Shown here piece by piece: positions 9,589 through 18,938 of a stretch of DNA of 39,229 bases. The stretch comes from Woeseiaceae bacterium (lineage in GTDB: Bacteria; Pseudomonadota; Gammaproteobacteria; Steroidobacterales; Woeseiaceae). The notes beneath the pieces are model-generated. The model saw only the letters and a program-made list of their open reading frames with translations, searched no databases and was not told the DNA's origin. The stretch is from positions 1 to 39,229 of the forward strand of contig JAJFKQ010000237.1 in NCBI GenBank assembly GCA_021773155.1, in the 5' to 3' direction. How positions within the stretch are numbered: position 1 is the stretch's first letter; each line of letters starts with the position of its first letter. The translations under genes were made by a program, and so were the position numbers.

Positions 9589-10446
9589 ATGAATATTCTG
9601 AAATCAATGTTCGTCAGTATGTACATGATGACAGCCATGGCGATCGTTGTGATCGCCGGACGTTCGTTGTGGGTTACCGGTGACTATCTGACCTGGGGAG
9701 GCGTCCTACTCGTTGCGGCACCATTCATGCTGGTACTTGGCTGGATTATGGTGTTCAAGAACGTTGCCAGAACAAGCGCACACTTTCCGCTCCTGACTGC
9801 GTTGGCGACGGTGGGTTTGGCTATGGCCTGCTGGGGATACTTCCAGGGAGCAAGTGTTAATGCACCCATTCTGGCGCTCGTCGGTTGGGCCGGATTCATC
9901 GTCTATGTTTATTGGTATTCCAGTTTCGGTGATCGATCCAGCGATAGCCTGAAGGTCGGCCAGAACCTGCCGGCATTTGACGTGAGAAACGTTGCCGACG
10001 AAATGATGGGCTCGGCTTCTTTGATCGATAAACCGACAATCTGGATTTTCTATCGGGGCAACTGGTGTCCGCTTTGTATGGCGCAAATCAAAGAGTTGGT
10101 TGATGAATACCAGGAAATACACGAACTGGGCGTTCGCGTTGCCTTGATATCGCCACAACCACACAAGTTTACGATGAGTCTTGCCAGAAAATTCAATGTG
10201 CCGTTTTATTTTCTGACCGACGAGGGTAATCGTGCTGCCCGCAAGCTGGGAATCGCACACGATAATGGGCTACCGACCGGAATGCAGGTGTTGGGCTATG
10301 ACAGTGAAACTGTATTGCCAACGGTCGTCATTACCGGCGCAGGTGGAAAAATTTTGTGGTCGCACCAAACAGATAACTACCGGGTTCGTCCAGAACCTGC
10401 CGTTTATCTGAAAGTGCTGCGCGAGGAGGGTGTCGTCGAAGCCTGA
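9589..10446 (+). CDS. Membrane-anchored peroxiredoxin-like (AhpC/TSA family) protein
   Basis: About four hydrophobic segments at the N-terminus, then a thioredoxin-fold domain 'IWIFYRGNWCPLCMAQIKELVDEYQEI' with CxxC. Start at ATG 9589 (MNILKSMF) preferred to the 9538 ORF start because GGAG lies just upstream. Confidence 0.85.
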   Translation: MNILKSMFVSMYMMTAMAIVVIAGRSLWVTGDYLTWGGVLLVAAPFMLVLGWIMVFKNVARTSAHFPLLTALATVGLAMACWGYFQGASVNAPILALVGWAGFIVYVYWYSSFGDRSSDSLKVGQNLPAFDVRNVADEMMGSASLIDKPTIWIFYRGNWCPLCMAQIKELVDEYQEIHELGVRVALISPQPHKFTMSLARKFNVPFYFLTDEGNRAARKLGIAHDNGLPTGMQVLGYDSETVLPTVVITGAGGKILWSHQTDNYRVRPEPAVYLKVLREEGVVEA

Positions 10447-10450
10447 GCAA

Positions 10451-10936
10451 TCAGCCCTCGTCAGCAGCGAACTCCAGAAAGGTCGGCAAATCCGGGCTAT
10501 GTGCGTGCTCGAAAATCAAGCCCGTTTCGATGTGCGCAATCTCTTCGCGAGCTGTGAACGACGTCATTATGAGATTACGTAAGTGCTCCGGGTCCTTCAC
10601 CCAAACGTGTACCAGAAAGTCGTTCGCTCCGGCCAGGTGATACAACTGGCGAACTTCGGGCAGGGCCAGTGTGTGGGCACGGAACGATTCGACGATGGAC
10701 TTCGAATGCCGTTGTAGCCGAACGGAGATCATCGCTTGTAGCCCAACACCCAGCGACGTTGGGTTGACGTCTGCATGAAAGCCCTTTAGTACTCCATCCC
10801 GTTGTAATCCGCGGACCCGAACGAGGCAACTTGAGGGCGCAAGCCCGACGATCGAGGCCAGTTCTTTGTTGGATAGCCGAGCATTATTTCGCAGCTGGCG
10901 GACTATTTCGTAGTCGATTCGGTCAAGCGCCTCCAT
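10451..10936 (-). CDS. Lrp/AsnC family transcriptional regulator
   Basis: 161 aa; 'LDRIDYEIVRQLRNNARLSNKELASIVGLAPSSCLVRVRGLQRDGVLKGFHADVNP' HTH plus a RAM-like C-terminus. Confidence 0.93.
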   Translation of the reverse strand: MEALDRIDYEIVRQLRNNARLSNKELASIVGLAPSSCLVRVRGLQRDGVLKGFHADVNPTSLGVGLQAMISVRLQRHSKSIVESFRAHTLALPEVRQLYHLAGANDFLVHVWVKDPEHLRNLIMTSFTAREEIAHIETGLIFEHAHSPDLPTFLEFAADEG

Positions 10937-11031
10937 TGCACCTCTATTACGAAGAATATTCGAAAGGGATAAGTAGGGACAAATAATATACTAAAATAAT
11001 GCTCGAAAATAGAACAAACAGAGGCAATGTT

Positions 11032-12276
11032 ATGACAACGCGTAATCCTATCGAGCGTCTGGCAGAGGCGCGTCACGAGTTTGGCGAGCACGGCGGCGTC
11101 AATATGTCGGTCGAGGCGAGCACGACTTTTACGGTTATGAAGCCAGGCACGATGCCGGAACTTTTTGAGGGCAGAAAAGCGGCGCCGGAGGGTTGCTACC
11201 TGTATGGGCGGCACTTTAATCCGACCGTCTACCAGCTGGGTCGGCAGCTTGCTGCCATCGAAGGGACCGAATCGGCCTACTGTGCAGCCAGTGGTATGGC
11301 GGCGATTTCTGCGGCGATCTTGCAGCTCTGCAATTCCGGTGACCATGTTGTTGCGTCTAATACAGTCTACGGCGGCAGCTATGCGCTACTGCACGATTTT
11401 CTTCCAACGAAGGCGAATATCAACTCCACATTCGTCGATATTACGGATCTTGCTGCGATTGAGGCTGCAATAACAGACAAGACGCGAGTCATTTATGCCG
11501 AGAGTATCGCCAACCCGACGCTGCGAGTTGCCGATATTCCCCGGCTTGCCGAGCTCGCACATGCACATGACGTACGACTGGTCATCGACAATACATTCAG
11601 CCCGCTACTGCTGAGCCCGGCGTCACTGGGTGCCGATGTCGTCGTGCACAGCATGACGAAGTTCATCAACGGTGCTTCCGACATCATCGCCGGTGCGGTC
11701 TGCGGAACCACTGAGTTCGTTCAGGGATTGATGGATTTACATCAGGGCCCGCTGATGATGCTCGGGCCAACCATGGACCCAACCATCGCTGCGAAAATCA
11801 GTTTACGAATCCCGCATCTGGCACTGCGCGTCGCAGAGCACGCTCAGCGAGCGGAGACTTTCGCCGAGAGATTGCAGGAGCTGGGTGTGCCGGTGTCTTA
11901 TCCTGGCTTGTCGGACCATCCGGATTTCGAACTGATGCAACAATTACGGTGTGAAGATTACGGCTTCGGCGGAATATTGACGCTTGATCTGGGCACCGAA
12001 CAAAGAGCCAACGACCTTATGGATGTGTTGCAGAACAAATACGGCTTCGGGTTCATGGCCGTCAGTCTCGGCTACTTCGATACGCTCATGTCCTGCCCGG
12101 GCAGCAGTACGTCGAGCGAAATGACTGATGAGGACATGTCGTCTGCCGGGATCGGCGAGGGGCTGGTGAGAATATCGGTCGGCTATACCGGTACAACGGA
12201 ACAGCGCTGGCAGCAGCTCGAAAGTGCGTTGTTGGATATAGCGGCGATAAAGGCAAGGCTCCCCGAAGCTGTCTAG
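11032..12276 (+). CDS. Cys/Met metabolism PLP-dependent enzyme (methionine gamma-lyase / cystathionine gamma-lyase-like)
   Basis: 'GRHFNPTVYQLGRQLAAIEGTESAYCAASGMAAISA', 'VIDNTFSPLLLSPASLGADVVVHSMTKFINGASD' (PLP lysine in SMTK). Start chosen at ATG 11032 (MTTRNPIERL) after 'gagg'; the ORF track starts at 10999. Confidence 0.9.
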   Translation: MTTRNPIERLAEARHEFGEHGGVNMSVEASTTFTVMKPGTMPELFEGRKAAPEGCYLYGRHFNPTVYQLGRQLAAIEGTESAYCAASGMAAISAAILQLCNSGDHVVASNTVYGGSYALLHDFLPTKANINSTFVDITDLAAIEAAITDKTRVIYAESIANPTLRVADIPRLAELAHAHDVRLVIDNTFSPLLLSPASLGADVVVHSMTKFINGASDIIAGAVCGTTEFVQGLMDLHQGPLMMLGPTMDPTIAAKISLRIPHLALRVAEHAQRAETFAERLQELGVPVSYPGLSDHPDFELMQQLRCEDYGFGGILTLDLGTEQRANDLMDVLQNKYGFGFMAVSLGYFDTLMSCPGSSTSSEMTDEDMSSAGIGEGLVRISVGYTGTTEQRWQQLESALLDIAAIKARLPEAV

Positions 12277-12338
12277 CGAAGTCGAACCCGGCTACTATGG
12301 CTTTGATTTCGACTTCACGCAGGTAGCGGAAGAATATT

Positions 12339-13259
12339 ATGAGCCAAACAGAAAAAACCGTTCACATCGTCAACGTGCCGCTTGACCTTGGTGCCTCTCG
12401 CCGTGGAACCGATGCAGGTCCTTCGGCATTTCGAATTGCCGGATTGCGAAACGCGATTAGTGGCCTGGGCTATACGATTTCCGGAGAGTCGGATATTCCG
12501 GTTCCAATCATGGAAACACGGCAACTGGAAGACTCGAAAGCCCGGTTCAAAGACGAAATACTCTCGGTGTGCGTACAGCTTGCAGAACAAACGAAGGACA
12601 TTCTGGATAGCGGAGAGACGCCGTTGGTTATCGGAGGCGATCACTCAATAGCAATGGGAACAGTGTCCGGAGCTTCTGCACATTTTCGGCAGGAAGGTAA
12701 AAAAGTCGGCTTGATCTGGTTCGATGCGCATGGTGACATGAATCTTCCGGAGACGACGCCAAGCGGTAACATTCACGGCATGCCGCTGGCACACTTGCTT
12801 GGCTACGGTGATCCGCAACTATCGAGTATTCTCGGTGCTGATCCGGCCGTTGCCCCGGAAAACGTAGCGCTAATCGGAATCCGCGATATCGATCGTGTCG
12901 AGCGCGAGTTTATTAATAAGTCGGGTATCAACGCATTTACGATGCGCGACATTGATCAGCTCGGCATGAGCGAGGTGTCACGCAGAGCGCTTGAGGTTGT
13001 CAATGCCGACACAGCAGGTTTCCATGTGAGCTTTGATCTTGATGGCTGCGATCCGGAAGTCATTCCCGGTTCGGGAACGTTGGTACCGGGTGGTGTCAGT
13101 TTCCGGGAAGCGCACCTGCTACTGGAAGAGTGCGCAAGTAATGGACGCATGACCTCCATGGAAGTTGTAGAACTGAATCCTTTCCTGGATCAGGCAAACA
13201 TATCAGCAGAGCGTGCCGTAACCCTTATTCAGAGTGCCTTCGGTCGCAGCATTCTTTAG
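12339..13259 (+). CDS. Arginase family protein (ureohydrolase fold)
   Basis: 306 aa; metal-ligand motifs 'GGDHSIAMG', 'WFDAHGDMN', 'SFDLDGCDPEVIPGSGT'. Confidence 0.9.
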   Translation: MSQTEKTVHIVNVPLDLGASRRGTDAGPSAFRIAGLRNAISGLGYTISGESDIPVPIMETRQLEDSKARFKDEILSVCVQLAEQTKDILDSGETPLVIGGDHSIAMGTVSGASAHFRQEGKKVGLIWFDAHGDMNLPETTPSGNIHGMPLAHLLGYGDPQLSSILGADPAVAPENVALIGIRDIDRVEREFINKSGINAFTMRDIDQLGMSEVSRRALEVVNADTAGFHVSFDLDGCDPEVIPGSGTLVPGGVSFREAHLLLEECASNGRMTSMEVVELNPFLDQANISAERAVTLIQSAFGRSIL

Positions 13260-13428
13260 ATCGCAGATCGTTGTCTTGGCTGCACCGCGTTGGGTGCAGT
13301 TGCCGCCCGGTTATAAGCACTCAGAACCATGCGGAATGAAGCCATAACCAATCAGTCTCCGCGCGGCATTGTCTATGACTCTTGAGTCCATATACTCGAC
13401 GGTCACGGTATCGAATGGAGCACAGGCA

Positions 13429-14418
13429 ATGAGTGTGCAGTTGCAAGAAAAAGTCGTAGATCTACACAACACCCCTGATCAGCATGAGAGTCATGTCTAC
13501 GACAGCATTGTCGAGCTTGCCCCCAGTCCGGACAATCCGACACCGATGGTTCGCCTTAGTGAGCGGTCCAATCCGCATGCTGACTACGATGTCCTGTTAA
13601 AGCTCGAAGGCATGAATCCGTTCGGCTCCATTAAGGACCGTACGGCGTTGTATATGTTGAAAGGCTTGCAGCTCGAATCGGATCAGATTTTGGTGGAACC
13701 ATCCGCCGGTAACACGGGAATAGCTCTCGCCGCCATGGCCAATGCTCAAAACACGCCGATCGAGATCGCGGTTCCCGACGGCGCGCCTGAAGAGCAGAAA
13801 ACACTTTTACGCATTCTTGGTGCCGAGCTGATCGAAGTTGATGATGAACTTTGTCCTGTATTTCCGTCGGAAGGTGCTCGTGGCGTTGTGAAAAGTATGG
13901 TGGAAAGCGAGGCCTATGGTGGCAAGTATGTCAGTCCAAATCAGTATGAGAGTGAACTCAACGTAGAGGCACACTACCGCACAACCGGTCCGGAGATCTG
14001 GACGCAGACGAACGGTGAGATCGATTATTTCTTTGCTGGGATTGGAACAGGCGGCACCATCAGTGGCGTTGGTCGATATCTGAAGGAACAGAATCCGGAT
14101 ATAAAAATCATCGGCGTTGAGCCCGCGAGCCGCCAGCATCGTCTTTCAGGACTGAAACGCATCACGGGACTGCCCGACGAACATTATCCAAAAATTCTTG
14201 ACCCGGACTTGCTCGACGATCTCATATCGGTCACCGACGAGGAAGCATTCAATGCCGGAATCGAAGTCGCTCGGAAGGAAGGCATCATGGTAGGCCCAAC
14301 CACGGGCGCGATTTTACACGCGGCTTTGCATGCAGACATTCCGAAAACCGGCAGAGCCGTTCTGATTTCCGCCGACAACGCGGTGAAATACATTAGTGCC
14401 TATGCCGATTTCCTCTGA
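13429..14418 (+). CDS. PLP-dependent cysteine synthase / cystathionine beta-synthase family protein
   Basis: 'LKLEGMNPFGSIKDRTALYML', 'EPSAGNTGIALAAMA', 'FAGIGTGGTISGVGRYL'. Start uncertain: ATG 13429 with an upstream 'ggag', or TTG 13369 as in the ORF track. Confidence 0.85.
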   Translation: MSVQLQEKVVDLHNTPDQHESHVYDSIVELAPSPDNPTPMVRLSERSNPHADYDVLLKLEGMNPFGSIKDRTALYMLKGLQLESDQILVEPSAGNTGIALAAMANAQNTPIEIAVPDGAPEEQKTLLRILGAELIEVDDELCPVFPSEGARGVVKSMVESEAYGGKYVSPNQYESELNVEAHYRTTGPEIWTQTNGEIDYFFAGIGTGGTISGVGRYLKEQNPDIKIIGVEPASRQHRLSGLKRITGLPDEHYPKILDPDLLDDLISVTDEEAFNAGIEVARKEGIMVGPTTGAILHAALHADIPKTGRAVLISADNAVKYISAYADFL

Positions 14419-14510
14419 TTTGAGGCACTAAGGTCGATTGGAAACAACTTGTAACAAATAAGGCCGTTTCCGAAATCAACCGGAAACACCTCTGCCGTAC
14501 GCTTGCCTTT

Positions 14511-14924
14511 GTGGATAACTCAGGTACAAGCGAACGCAACCCGAGGCCGCGTTTCGGATGGTTTCGTGTCGCCGGGGTCATCGGGGCATTGTTCGGGCTG
14601 CTCACCATTCGCGAGGGCGGCGCGGTGCTGTTCGTTGATGGCCCGGCGCGGGTTGCTGCAGGCGACTACGTGCCATTCGTTCTCTGGTTCAATTTCCTGG
14701 CTGGCTTCGCCTACGTGATTGCTGGCACCGGTTTGGTGTTTGGCCGGCCATGGGCGGCTCGCGTAGCGCTCGTCATTGCGGCGGCCACGCTTGGTGTGTT
14801 CACGGCCTTCGGCACGCATGTAATCGGCGGCGGGGCGTTTGAGATGCGTACCGTGATTGCCATGACGCTGCGTAGCGTCGTATGGTGCTCGATCGCAGCA
14901 CTCAGTTGGCGAATACTGCGGTGA
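14511..14924 (+). CDS. Small integral membrane protein, function unknown
   Basis: 137 aa with about four hydrophobic segments; GTG start. Confidence 0.65.
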   Translation: MDNSGTSERNPRPRFGWFRVAGVIGALFGLLTIREGGAVLFVDGPARVAAGDYVPFVLWFNFLAGFAYVIAGTGLVFGRPWAARVALVIAAATLGVFTAFGTHVIGGGAFEMRTVIAMTLRSVVWCSIAALSWRILR

Positions 14925-14959
14925 GCTCTGGTCGGTACGCCCACACTGTTTTTCAGCAC

Positions 14960-15832
14960 TCATATCAATCCAAGATTCGCCAAGGCATCACGTATTTCCG
15001 ATTTCGAACGATTCGACAGTGGCACAATTGGCAATCGGCACCACTCGTCGCAAAGCCCCAGCAGTGACGCAGCGTACTTGACGCCAGCCGGGCTGGGTTC
15101 CTCGAACAATGCCATATGCAGCGGCATCAACCGTTCCTGAATCTGGGCCGCCGTAGTGTAGTCACCATTTGTGCAGGCAGTCTGCATCTCAGAGCACAAA
15201 GCTGGCGCCACATTCGCCGTTACCGAAATACAGCCATTTCCACCGGCGACATTGTAGGAGACGGCGGTACCGTCCTCACCGGACAAGAATGAAAACTCGT
15301 CCTCGATCAACATTCTCTCGAGGATCGGGCGAGTAAGATCGCCGGTAGCATCTTTCACACCAACCACTTTGGGCAGTGCAGCTATACGTGCCATCGTTTC
15401 CGGCAAGATATCAACAACCGCCCTCGGTGGAATGTTATAAACGATAATCGGAAGCTTGCTCGCTTCATGCACCGCTTCGAAGTGCCTGAACAAACCTTCC
15501 TGTGATGGACGGTTGTAATAACCTGCTACATGCAGCGTTGCATCGGCACCGAGGTCCTGTGCGGCATCATTATAGAAAATTGCTTCACGCGTATTGTTTG
15601 ATCCAGCACCCGCGACAATCGGTACTCGCCCAGCAGCTTCCTCCACCACCAGTTCAATGACCCGGCAGTGTTCTTTCTCGGTCAGCGTTGCCGACTCGCC
15701 TGTCGTTCCGACCGGCACAATGCCGTGCGTGCCCTGTTCGATGTGCCACTGCACCATACTGCGTAAGGCATTTTCATCGAGTTCATCGTTGCGGAATGGT
15801 GTAACCAATGCAACCAGCGATCCTGCAATCAT
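14960..15832 (-). CDS. dapA: 4-hydroxy-tetrahydrodipicolinate synthase
   Basis: 290 aa; 'GSLVALVTPFRNDELDENAL', 'GTTGESATLTEKEH', 'YNIPPRAVVDILPETMARIA', 'GVKDATGDL'. Confidence 0.95.
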   Translation of the reverse strand: MIAGSLVALVTPFRNDELDENALRSMVQWHIEQGTHGIVPVGTTGESATLTEKEHCRVIELVVEEAAGRVPIVAGAGSNNTREAIFYNDAAQDLGADATLHVAGYYNRPSQEGLFRHFEAVHEASKLPIIVYNIPPRAVVDILPETMARIAALPKVVGVKDATGDLTRPILERMLIEDEFSFLSGEDGTAVSYNVAGGNGCISVTANVAPALCSEMQTACTNGDYTTAAQIQERLMPLHMALFEEPSPAGVKYAASLLGLCDEWCRLPIVPLSNRSKSEIRDALANLGLI

Positions 15833-15847
15833 CTTATGCTCCTGTTA

Positions 15848-15863
15848 TCGCAAAATTTTGCGA
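15848..15863. promoter_or_regulatory. 16-bp perfect palindrome TCGCAAAATTTTGCGA just upstream of the dapA start
   Basis: Read directly in sequence; lies 16-31 nt upstream of the dapA ATG (15832, minus strand). Confidence 0.5.
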
Positions 15864-15874
15864 CGGCACAAGAA

Positions 15875-15912
15875 AAAATCCCCGGTGGCCATCGCAAGCT
15901 ACCGGGGATTTT
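15875..15912 (-). terminator. Rho-independent terminator, probably downstream of the universal stress protein gene
   Basis: Perfect 12-bp arms AAAATCCCCGGT / ACCGGGGATTTT with a 14-nt loop; A/T tracts on both sides suggest it may work in both directions. Confidence 0.8.
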
Positions 15913-16077
15913 GTTGAAATTGAGAGTTTATCTGGCCCGAGACTTACATGCGCAAACGATTAACCTCCGGTTTGTTCCCGGCAGGAAAAGTTATTGCGAC
16001 GAGTTCGAGTGATGGGCCAGTCATGCTTCGATAGTGCCCGGCCGATGCGACTTCGTCAATCAATTACTAAAGGCGTG

Positions 16078-17031
16078 TCAGTCCCACAGCTGGTATTCGC
16101 TAAGGCGCACGATCAGAACATCGCAGGGCAAATGATCGATCACGCGTTCGGCCGTACTGCCAATGAGCATCCGCTTAACACCCCAGCGTGCAAGTGCACC
16201 CATAACGACGAGCCCTGCATTATGACTTCGCGCAAAGGTCGGCAAGATGTCTTGCGTACTGCCTGGCAACTGGTGTGTGTGCTTAGCATCAATTCCGCAA
16301 TCTGATGCGAGTACGTCAAGAGCGTTACGGTGTTCTTTCTTGATCCGCGCATCAATTTCGTCAATCGGGAGTTTGATCGGTTTGAACGTCCGGTTAGCTA
16401 CCTTACCAATTCCCGAAATTCGCTCATAGGTGTGAAGGAGATGAACCTCTCCATCGACGGCCTTGGCGACGGCTGTCGCTGTTTGAACGATTTCATGATC
16501 TAACGCCGCAGGTTTGTCATGAGCGTTGCTTGGATCGACCGCGGCTACGATGGCTGGATTTTCCGGCATCCGGTCGGATTTCACGAACCAGATCGGGTAA
16601 GCGGAGGTGCGCATCAGCTGCCAATCCGTATCGACCAAAATACCGCGCTCGGCGATGCTATGGAATCGGGTTGCTTTGACGATCATTTTGGCCTTTACGG
16701 ACATCGCGATAGCCAGTATTCCATCGTCCAGCGGACGTTGTCGCAGAACGGACGTCATTACGTCGACGCCGTTGTCCCGTAATTTCGCCGCATACGTCTC
16801 GGCAATCTCGTCCTGGGCGCGTTGCAACTCCTGTCGAATAGCTTCAGCTTCGTTGGAGATCGCAAATCCTCCAAGCAGTGCGCCATTTTCAGGCTCAAAC
16901 AGCACCATGTGTACGCGGTAGTCAAATGATTGTGCAATCCAGGTGACTCGATTGATCAGATTGTCCGGGTCCGAGTCGAGTTCGAGGATAGCGAGAATCG
17001 TGTCTTTGTCATTCGTTGTTTTGTTGGACAT
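16078..17031 (-). CDS. Tandem-domain universal stress protein (UspE-like)
   Basis: 317 aa, two Usp domains; the C-terminal copy ends 'GLVVMGALARWGVKRMLIGSTAERVIDHLPCDVLIVR' (nucleotide-binding GxxG-S/T pattern). Confidence 0.9.
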   Translation of the reverse strand: MSNKTTNDKDTILAILELDSDPDNLINRVTWIAQSFDYRVHMVLFEPENGALLGGFAISNEAEAIRQELQRAQDEIAETYAAKLRDNGVDVMTSVLRQRPLDDGILAIAMSVKAKMIVKATRFHSIAERGILVDTDWQLMRTSAYPIWFVKSDRMPENPAIVAAVDPSNAHDKPAALDHEIVQTATAVAKAVDGEVHLLHTYERISGIGKVANRTFKPIKLPIDEIDARIKKEHRNALDVLASDCGIDAKHTHQLPGSTQDILPTFARSHNAGLVVMGALARWGVKRMLIGSTAERVIDHLPCDVLIVRLSEYQLWD

Positions 17032-17212
17032 CGCGCTTCTCCATTTTAGTTGTCAAAATTCCCAGACAACAAGCTACGTCTATCACAGTCAATTACACGG
17101 ATGGAATACGGGAGATACGCAGGGTTCTGCGGTAACTATCAGCGACAGGGCCAAGTACGATGTGTGCTGGACGCCATTGATGTCGGCGATGCTTTGACCA
17201 GGAGATCGTGAT

Positions 17213-18328
17213 ATGGGGCCTCTTGCAGGAACGACAGTAATTGAAATCGCTGCGCTTGGGCCGGCGCCCATCTGCGGCATGATTCTCGCGGATTTTGGGG
17301 CCGAAGTGATTCTTATCGAGCGTGAGTCTGCGAACCCCAATGCGCTAGAAGTGACTGCTGATCATTCAAGGTCTATGTTCTACAAGCGCGGCAAGAAGTC
17401 GATTGTGTTGGATCTAAAACAACCACAAGGTGTCGATGCAATATTGCACTTGTGTGAAAGTGCCGATGTGCTCATAGAGGGTTTTCGCCCCGGGGTCATG
17501 GAGAGGTTGGGTCTTGGTCCGGATGACTGTCTCGCGCGTAACGAGCGATTGGTTTACGGACGCCAGACTGGCTGGGGTCAAACCGGGCCCCTGGCACATG
17601 CAGCAGGCCACGATATTAATTACGTTGCATTGGCAGGAGCGTTGTACTACACCGGGCATGACGGCGAAGCACCGTTTACGCCACCGACCGTTGTTGGCGA
17701 CATTGGCGGTGGCGCGATGACGCTCGCGTTCGGGATACTGGCGGCGCTACAGCACGCCAACAAGACTGGCGAGGGACAGGTAATTGATTCAGCGGTTACT
17801 GACGGCACCACATACATGATGACGCTACTTGCGTCGGCGCGACAAATGGGTCTCCTTGCAGAACCGCGCGGTCGTAGCGTCTTTTCCGGTGGTGCCCCGT
17901 GGTACCAGAGTTTTGAATGCGCGGACGGAGAGTACATCACTGTCGGGTCACTCGAACCCAAGTTCTATCGGTTGCTGCTGAAAAAATGCAATTTACAGGA
18001 TGATCCTGACTTCGCTGAGCAGTTTTCGACGAAAGACTGGCCGCGAGCGATCAATACGCTCGGAAAACTCATTCGTCAAAAAACGCGAGCGAAGTGGTGC
18101 GACCTGCTTGAAGGTAGCGATGTTTGTTTTGCGCCAGTGCTAAATCTCGACGAAGCCTCAAAGCATCCACACAACCTTGTGCGCGAGACTTTCGTCAATG
18201 TAGATGGTAATTTGCAGCCGGCTCCGGCGCCGAAGCTTTCCAGAACCCCGGCTAGAGCGGGTAGCGTCGCTGAGGTGGGGGAGCATACCGACGATATACT
18301 CAACGCGCAGCCAAGAAATGAAGTATAA
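17213..18328 (+). CDS. CaiB/BaiF family CoA-transferase (alpha-methylacyl-CoA racemase-like)
   Basis: 371 aa; 'GPLAGTTVIEIAALGPAPICGMILADFGAEVILIER', 'DVLIEGFRPGVMERLGLGPD', 'YGRQTGWGQTGPLAHAAGHDINYVALAGALY'. Confidence 0.93.
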   Translation: MGPLAGTTVIEIAALGPAPICGMILADFGAEVILIERESANPNALEVTADHSRSMFYKRGKKSIVLDLKQPQGVDAILHLCESADVLIEGFRPGVMERLGLGPDDCLARNERLVYGRQTGWGQTGPLAHAAGHDINYVALAGALYYTGHDGEAPFTPPTVVGDIGGGAMTLAFGILAALQHANKTGEGQVIDSAVTDGTTYMMTLLASARQMGLLAEPRGRSVFSGGAPWYQSFECADGEYITVGSLEPKFYRLLLKKCNLQDDPDFAEQFSTKDWPRAINTLGKLIRQKTRAKWCDLLEGSDVCFAPVLNLDEASKHPHNLVRETFVNVDGNLQPAPAPKLSRTPARAGSVAEVGEHTDDILNAQPRNEV

Positions 18329-18351
18329 AACACATTAAGAAATAATTATAA

Positions 18352-18834
18352 ATGGATGAAATGAAAGAAAAAATAACTGTATTGTTTGTGTGCATGGGCA
18401 ATATCTGCAGATCGCCTACGGCTGAAGGTGTGTTCAGGCACTTCGTCACTGGAGCCGGCCTCGAAGACCAAATTGAAGCTGACTCTGCCGGTACCCACGC
18501 CTATCACGTTGGCGAACCACCCGATCGTCGGGCAACTGCTGCAGCCGAACGTCGCGGCGTGTCGCTCGCCGGAATTCGTGCGCGACGTGTCAGCGACGAT
18601 GATTTCGAACGTTTCGACTACATCATCGCGATGGACCATGACAATCAAATGCATTTGCTGGACCAGGCGCCCGAGGAACACCGGTCTAAGGTGCAATTAT
18701 TCCTGAGTTTTTCCGCCGAAGATGGAACCGAAGTTCCGGACCCGTATTACGGGGGCTCCGCTGGATTCGAGCGGGTTCTGGATCTGGTTGAATCCGCCTC
18801 CCGTGGATTGCTCGAAGTGTGCGCGAAGAAGTAA
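18352..18834 (+). CDS. Low molecular weight protein-tyrosine phosphatase
   Basis: 160 aa; catalytic 'VLFVCMGNICRSPTAEGVF' and 'VPDPYYGG'. Confidence 0.95.
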   Translation: MDEMKEKITVLFVCMGNICRSPTAEGVFRHFVTGAGLEDQIEADSAGTHAYHVGEPPDRRATAAAERRGVSLAGIRARRVSDDDFERFDYIIAMDHDNQMHLLDQAPEEHRSKVQLFLSFSAEDGTEVPDPYYGGSAGFERVLDLVESASRGLLEVCAKK

Positions 18835-18893
18835 CTCTCTAATTTCCATAAATAAATCTAGGTTGAATCGTGCTTACAGATTCAAATACGTCC

Positions 18894-18936
18894 TTCTGTG
18901 ATTGACAGAATACATATTTGGGTATAGTTTACCCAA
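18894..18936 (+). promoter_or_regulatory. Putative promoter/operator of the DUF6502-DUF5666 operon
   Basis: TTGACA (18902-18907) inside inverted repeat TTCTGT-N5-ACAGAA (18894-18910); TATAGT (18923-18928) inside perfect inverted repeat TTGGGTA-N5-TACCCAA (18918-18936). Hexamer spacing is 15 nt, shorter than ideal. Confidence 0.55.
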
Positions 18937-18938
18937 CT

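Noticed and set aside
10950-10964. GAATATTC palindrome with flanking CGAA repeats between the Lrp gene and the PLP lyase
   Set aside because: Short and AT-rich; could be an Lrp site but is too weak to claim without binding data.
13280-13299. CTGCACC/GGTGCAG hairpin after the arginase gene
   Set aside because: Only a 7-bp stem and no T-run; not convincing as a terminator or riboswitch.
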